Assembly: GCF_042139015.1 (NCBI RefSeq)
Contig: NZ_JBHIKY010000005.1
Span: 1 to 64,000, forward strand
From: JBHIKY01 sp042139015
Lineage (GTDB): Bacteria; Bacillota; Bacilli; Bacillales; Marinococcaceae
DNA length: 64,000 nt
Direction: 5' to 3'
Shown here: in pieces, positions 61,651 through 64,000 of the stretch
Layout: each line of letters starts with the position of its first letter
Numbering within the stretch: the stretch's first letter is position 1
The notes under the pieces: model-generated
The model's input: the letters and a program-made list of their open reading frames with translations, nothing else
What the model was told of the DNA's origin: nothing
Databases searched by the model: none
Position numbers and translations under genes: made by a program

Positions 61651-62484
61651 TTAACCAGTATAAACGGATGGCTTCACTTTAAGCTTCAGCCTTTCTTCCA
61701 AAAATGCTGCAATTCCTTCGTTCTCATTAGTATCTGTCAGCTCGATGGCCGCTTTTTTCGCTTCAGGCACAGCATTGCCCATAGCCACCCCGATTCCTGC
61801 CTCAGAAAGCATTTCGAGATCGTTATCCTCGTCTCCAAATGCTATAACATCCTCCATCGACACACCGCAGTACTCAGCTACCTTCCGGAGTCCTTCCGCT
61901 TTGTTATTTCCATTTCGGATGATCTCAATCATATGGTGTGGTGCTCCCCAGGACCGCTGTTCAATTGCTTTTGCGTGATCTCCGGAGAGCAGATCTCTTA
62001 ACTTATCGGCGGTTTCCGCTTTCGGATAGACCAGCAGGGAGGTTGGATCCTTATCGAGCACGGTTTTTAAATTGCCAAAGGCAGCAGGTTCGACACCGAG
62101 CGAAAACAATTCAATAAATTCTTCATTGTAATCATGCAGAAAAACGTCATCCGCTACTTCAGCCATCATATTATTTACATCAAAGAATTGACACGTATCA
62201 ATTATCTTCTGTGCTGTTTCAAGATCGAGCGGTGAATGGTGCACCTTAAAAGAGCGGTCCCCGGGGTGATGTACATAAGCGCCGTTAAAATTTACAATCG
62301 GAGTATCGAGGCCCAGCTGCTGGTAATACATTTTGCTTGCCCGGTAAGGTCTTCCGGTGGCAATCGCAATCTGATGCCCCTGCTTTCTTGCTTGTCGCAG
62401 AGTGTGAAGAGTACGTGTCGGTATTGTTTTGTCATCCTTTAACAAAGTGCCGTCCAAATCTAATGCTATCAAATGTTTTTTCAT
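61651..62484 (-). CDS. Cof-type HAD-superfamily phosphatase
   Basis: 277 residues. Motif I is ALDLDGT (Asp9 and Asp11), motif II lies in AIATGRP, and motif IV is FGDEDNDLEML. A C2B cap domain (about 85-195) is present, marking the Cof/YkrA/YwpJ group that dephosphorylates sugar phosphates or FMN/PLP. Substrate unknown. AGCAGGGGAC precedes the ATG. Confidence 0.87.
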   Translation of the reverse strand: MKKHLIALDLDGTLLKDDKTIPTRTLHTLRQARKQGHQIAIATGRPYRASKMYYQQLGLDTPIVNFNGAYVHHPGDRSFKVHHSPLDLETAQKIIDTCQFFDVNNMMAEVADDVFLHDYNEEFIELFSLGVEPAAFGNLKTVLDKDPTSLLVYPKAETADKLRDLLSGDHAKAIEQRSWGAPHHMIEIIRNGNNKAEGLRKVAEYCGVSMEDVIAFGDEDNDLEMLSEAGIGVAMGNAVPEAKKAAIELTDTNENEGIAAFLEERLKLKVKPSVYTG

Positions 62485-62717
62485 AATCTGTCCCCTGCTT
62501 TCTCAATAAACTGCATTGTTATATTTTATGTTAAATACGCCGATACTTATTCTGTTCATAGGATTGTTAAAAACTCGTCGAAAAAAGGCGGTTGTATGTG
62601 ACGGAACAATAACACAAATGTGCTATATTAATGGATGAGTATTTTATTCATTTTACTTGAATTCATCAATGAATGAAAAGACCATCCCTTCTGGATCTGC
62701 AAAAAGGAGGAACAAGA

Positions 62718-63653
62718 ATGGGTGACTATTTTTCCATGTTTTCATTCCGGGCGCTTTGGACGCCCGAGCTTATAGTAGTATTATTCGGGGTGACACTTCT
62801 TTATTATTGGCTGACGGTTAAAGAACGCCATCGCTTTATTAATGCGGAAGCGGTCACTCTTAAGCAGAAATTTTTGTTCGGATGTGCGCTGCTGGCGCTT
62901 TACGGAGGCTGGGGAAGCCCGCTTTATATAGCTGGGCATTCCATTATCACACTGCATATGACGCAGATGGTGCTAGCTTACTTTGCTGCGGTGCCGCTCT
63001 TTATTTTATCTATTCCCAAATGGGTACTGCAATCATTCGTGCACCGGTGGAGACGGAAATCAGCTTTTACGTATAAAGTGCTGATGCACCCGGTGCTTGG
63101 ATTAATTATGTTTAATGCGCTGTTCTCTTTTTATCATGTGCCATTTGTTTTTGATACATTGATGCAGTCCCCAGTTCTTCACAGTCTCTATCAGGGAGCG
63201 TTATTCGCAGGGGCATGGATGATGTGGTGGCATATGCTGGCACCGCTGCCATCCAACAATCAGCTCTCGGATTTCCGAAGAATTATTTACATTTTCGGAA
63301 ATGGGATGTTAATTACACCTGCTTGTGCTCTTATTATATTTGCCGGGAGTCCTTTGTATGAAACATACACAAATCCTGCGGTATGGTCGAGCGTTATGGC
63401 TTACTGTCTTCCGCCAGGCTCGCAGGTCCCGCCCGGATTGCTTAACGCAGACGGGGGAGGGCCGGGGATTTCTTTTTTAAGCAAGCATGACGACCAGCAG
63501 CTTGCCGGGGTGCTTATGAAAATTGCCCAAGAGACAGTATATGTCAGCACCATCGGGTTTGTTTTTAAACAATGGCTGAAAAAAGAAAAACAGCAGGATG
63601 GTGAATTATCCATCAGCGATGTATCTTCATACAATCAGCTGAAAAATCAATAA
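62718..63653 (+). CDS. ctaG: Cytochrome c oxidase assembly factor CtaG
   Basis: 311 residues with about seven membrane helices of the caa3-type CtaG family, needed for formation of active cytochrome caa3 oxidase, probably in CuB handling. Typical are LHMTQMVLAYFAAVPLFIL, SFYHVPFVFDTLM and WMMWWHMLAPLP. The ATG at 62718 follows AAAAGGAGG; the frame is open to 62673. A SCO-type gene follows by 18 bases. Confidence 0.9.
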   Translation: MGDYFSMFSFRALWTPELIVVLFGVTLLYYWLTVKERHRFINAEAVTLKQKFLFGCALLALYGGWGSPLYIAGHSIITLHMTQMVLAYFAAVPLFILSIPKWVLQSFVHRWRRKSAFTYKVLMHPVLGLIMFNALFSFYHVPFVFDTLMQSPVLHSLYQGALFAGAWMMWWHMLAPLPSNNQLSDFRRIIYIFGNGMLITPACALIIFAGSPLYETYTNPAVWSSVMAYCLPPGSQVPPGLLNADGGGPGISFLSKHDDQQLAGVLMKIAQETVYVSTIGFVFKQWLKKEKQQDGELSISDVSSYNQLKNQ

Positions 63654-63671
63654 AATCTTGAGGAGAGTTTT

Positions 63672-64000
63672 ATGAATCAGAAGCTTTTTTTATACTGCAT
63701 GTCTGTATTTGCATTAATGGCATTGAGCGGCTGTGCCTGGCTGTATGAAGCAGGCGGGCAGCCTGAAGCGCAGAATGGCACGGATATGTCAGAAGCAGAT
63801 TTGCAGATCTCAGATTTTTCTTTTACAAATCAGGATGGGAAGACGGTATCCAATGAAGATCTGGAGGGGGACTACTGGCTCGCGAATATGGTGTTTACGA
63901 GTTGTCCGACTGTATGCACGCTGATGACACCCAATATGCTCAATATCCAGGGTAAGCTCGAAAAAGAAAATGCAGTGATTCCTTTCGTGTCATTTACGGT
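63672..64000 (+). CDS. SCO1/SenC-family copper chaperone lipoprotein (partial, cut by window end)
   Basis: 109 residues visible. A signal peptide with lipobox LSGC (Cys21) is followed by a thioredoxin-like SCO domain with the copper-binding CPTVC (Cys78 and Cys82) in TSCPTVCTLM. The distal histidine lies outside the window. It delivers copper to cytochrome oxidase CuA; the Bacillus counterpart is YpmQ. AGGAGAG precedes the ATG. It lies directly downstream of ctaG, a coherent oxidase-assembly pair. Confidence 0.9.
   Translation, partial: MNQKLFLYCMSVFALMALSGCAWLYEAGGQPEAQNGTDMSEADLQISDFSFTNQDGKTVSNEDLEGDYWLANMVFTSCPTVCTLMTPNMLNIQGKLEKENAVIPFVSFT

Overview
The window reads as chromosomal DNA of a Bacillaceae-type Firmicute. 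The pointers are strong AGGAGG-like ribosome sites, frequent TTG/GTG starts, Bacillus-style sets (queCDEF, ytxG/ytxH-like, yitT/yitV-like, a BsuPI-domain lipoprotein, ctaG-SCO, msmX-like ATPase, AI-2E family permease), CcpA-type cre sites and a LexA (SOS) site. A BCCT osmolyte carrier, a Ktr potassium subunit and very acidic lipoprotein N-termini suggest a salt- or alkali-adapted species; that last point is inference. I see no tRNA, rRNA, CRISPR array or prophage.

Layout. 1-110: start of an IS3-type transposase cut by the window edge. 210-5280: BCCT carrier, KtrA-like protein, a small gene behind SOS boxes, pyroglutamyl peptidase, an IDEAL-domain protein and a dCTP deaminase. 5389-7284: a membrane PAS-GGDEF-EAL protein whose GGDEF is degenerate. 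7290-7836: a composite intergenic repeat. 7997-10341: queCDEF (preQ0/preQ1 synthesis). 10444-14286: ytxG/ytxH-like genes, DUF5665, a PilZ protein, pterin carbinolamine dehydratase and a DDAH-like hydrolase. 14559-24360: a propionyl-CoA to succinyl-CoA operon (biotin carboxylase, TetR regulator, biotin carrier, carboxyltransferase, both methylmalonyl-CoA mutase subunits, MeaB), with a TetR-like operator on its promoter and two cre sites, but no epimerase.

24556-33957: a 2-hydroxyacid region with L-2-hydroxyglutarate oxidase, an iron alcohol dehydrogenase, a NIPSNAP protein, an FCD-type GntR regulator and, after a VOC/NAT/HxlR interlude, a GlcD/GlcF-type oxidase pair. The lhgO and glcD promoters carry the same 22-bp operator-like sequence. 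Between them lie decayed scraps of a second lhgO-NIPSNAP-gntR copy. 34028-37924: an EAL fragment, a membrane protein, a flavodoxin-fold oxidoreductase, a DUF4080 B12/radical-SAM protein and a small membrane protein. 38267-42198: a PF04392-type ABC transporter and an FAH-family hydrolase. 42489-44741: a lipoprotein and a KamA-family radical SAM enzyme lacking the usual PLP-lysine motif.

44996-50955: a class III aminotransferase with three copies of an operator-like repeat upstream, an RpiR regulator and a TAXI-TRAP transporter (fused permease plus binding protein). 51183-58863: MsmX-type ATPase, a CdaR/PucR-like regulator, AI-2E permease, rhodanese, secreted proteins, YitV, YitT and the BsuPI lipoprotein. 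59364-64000: azlCD with a divergent XRE-cupin regulator, GNAT, HAD phosphatase, and CtaG followed by a SCO protein cut by the window end.

The most system-like candidates are the 2-hydroxyacid cluster with its shared operator and the RpiR/aminotransferase/TAXI set. All functions come from recognising families by eye; no search was run.
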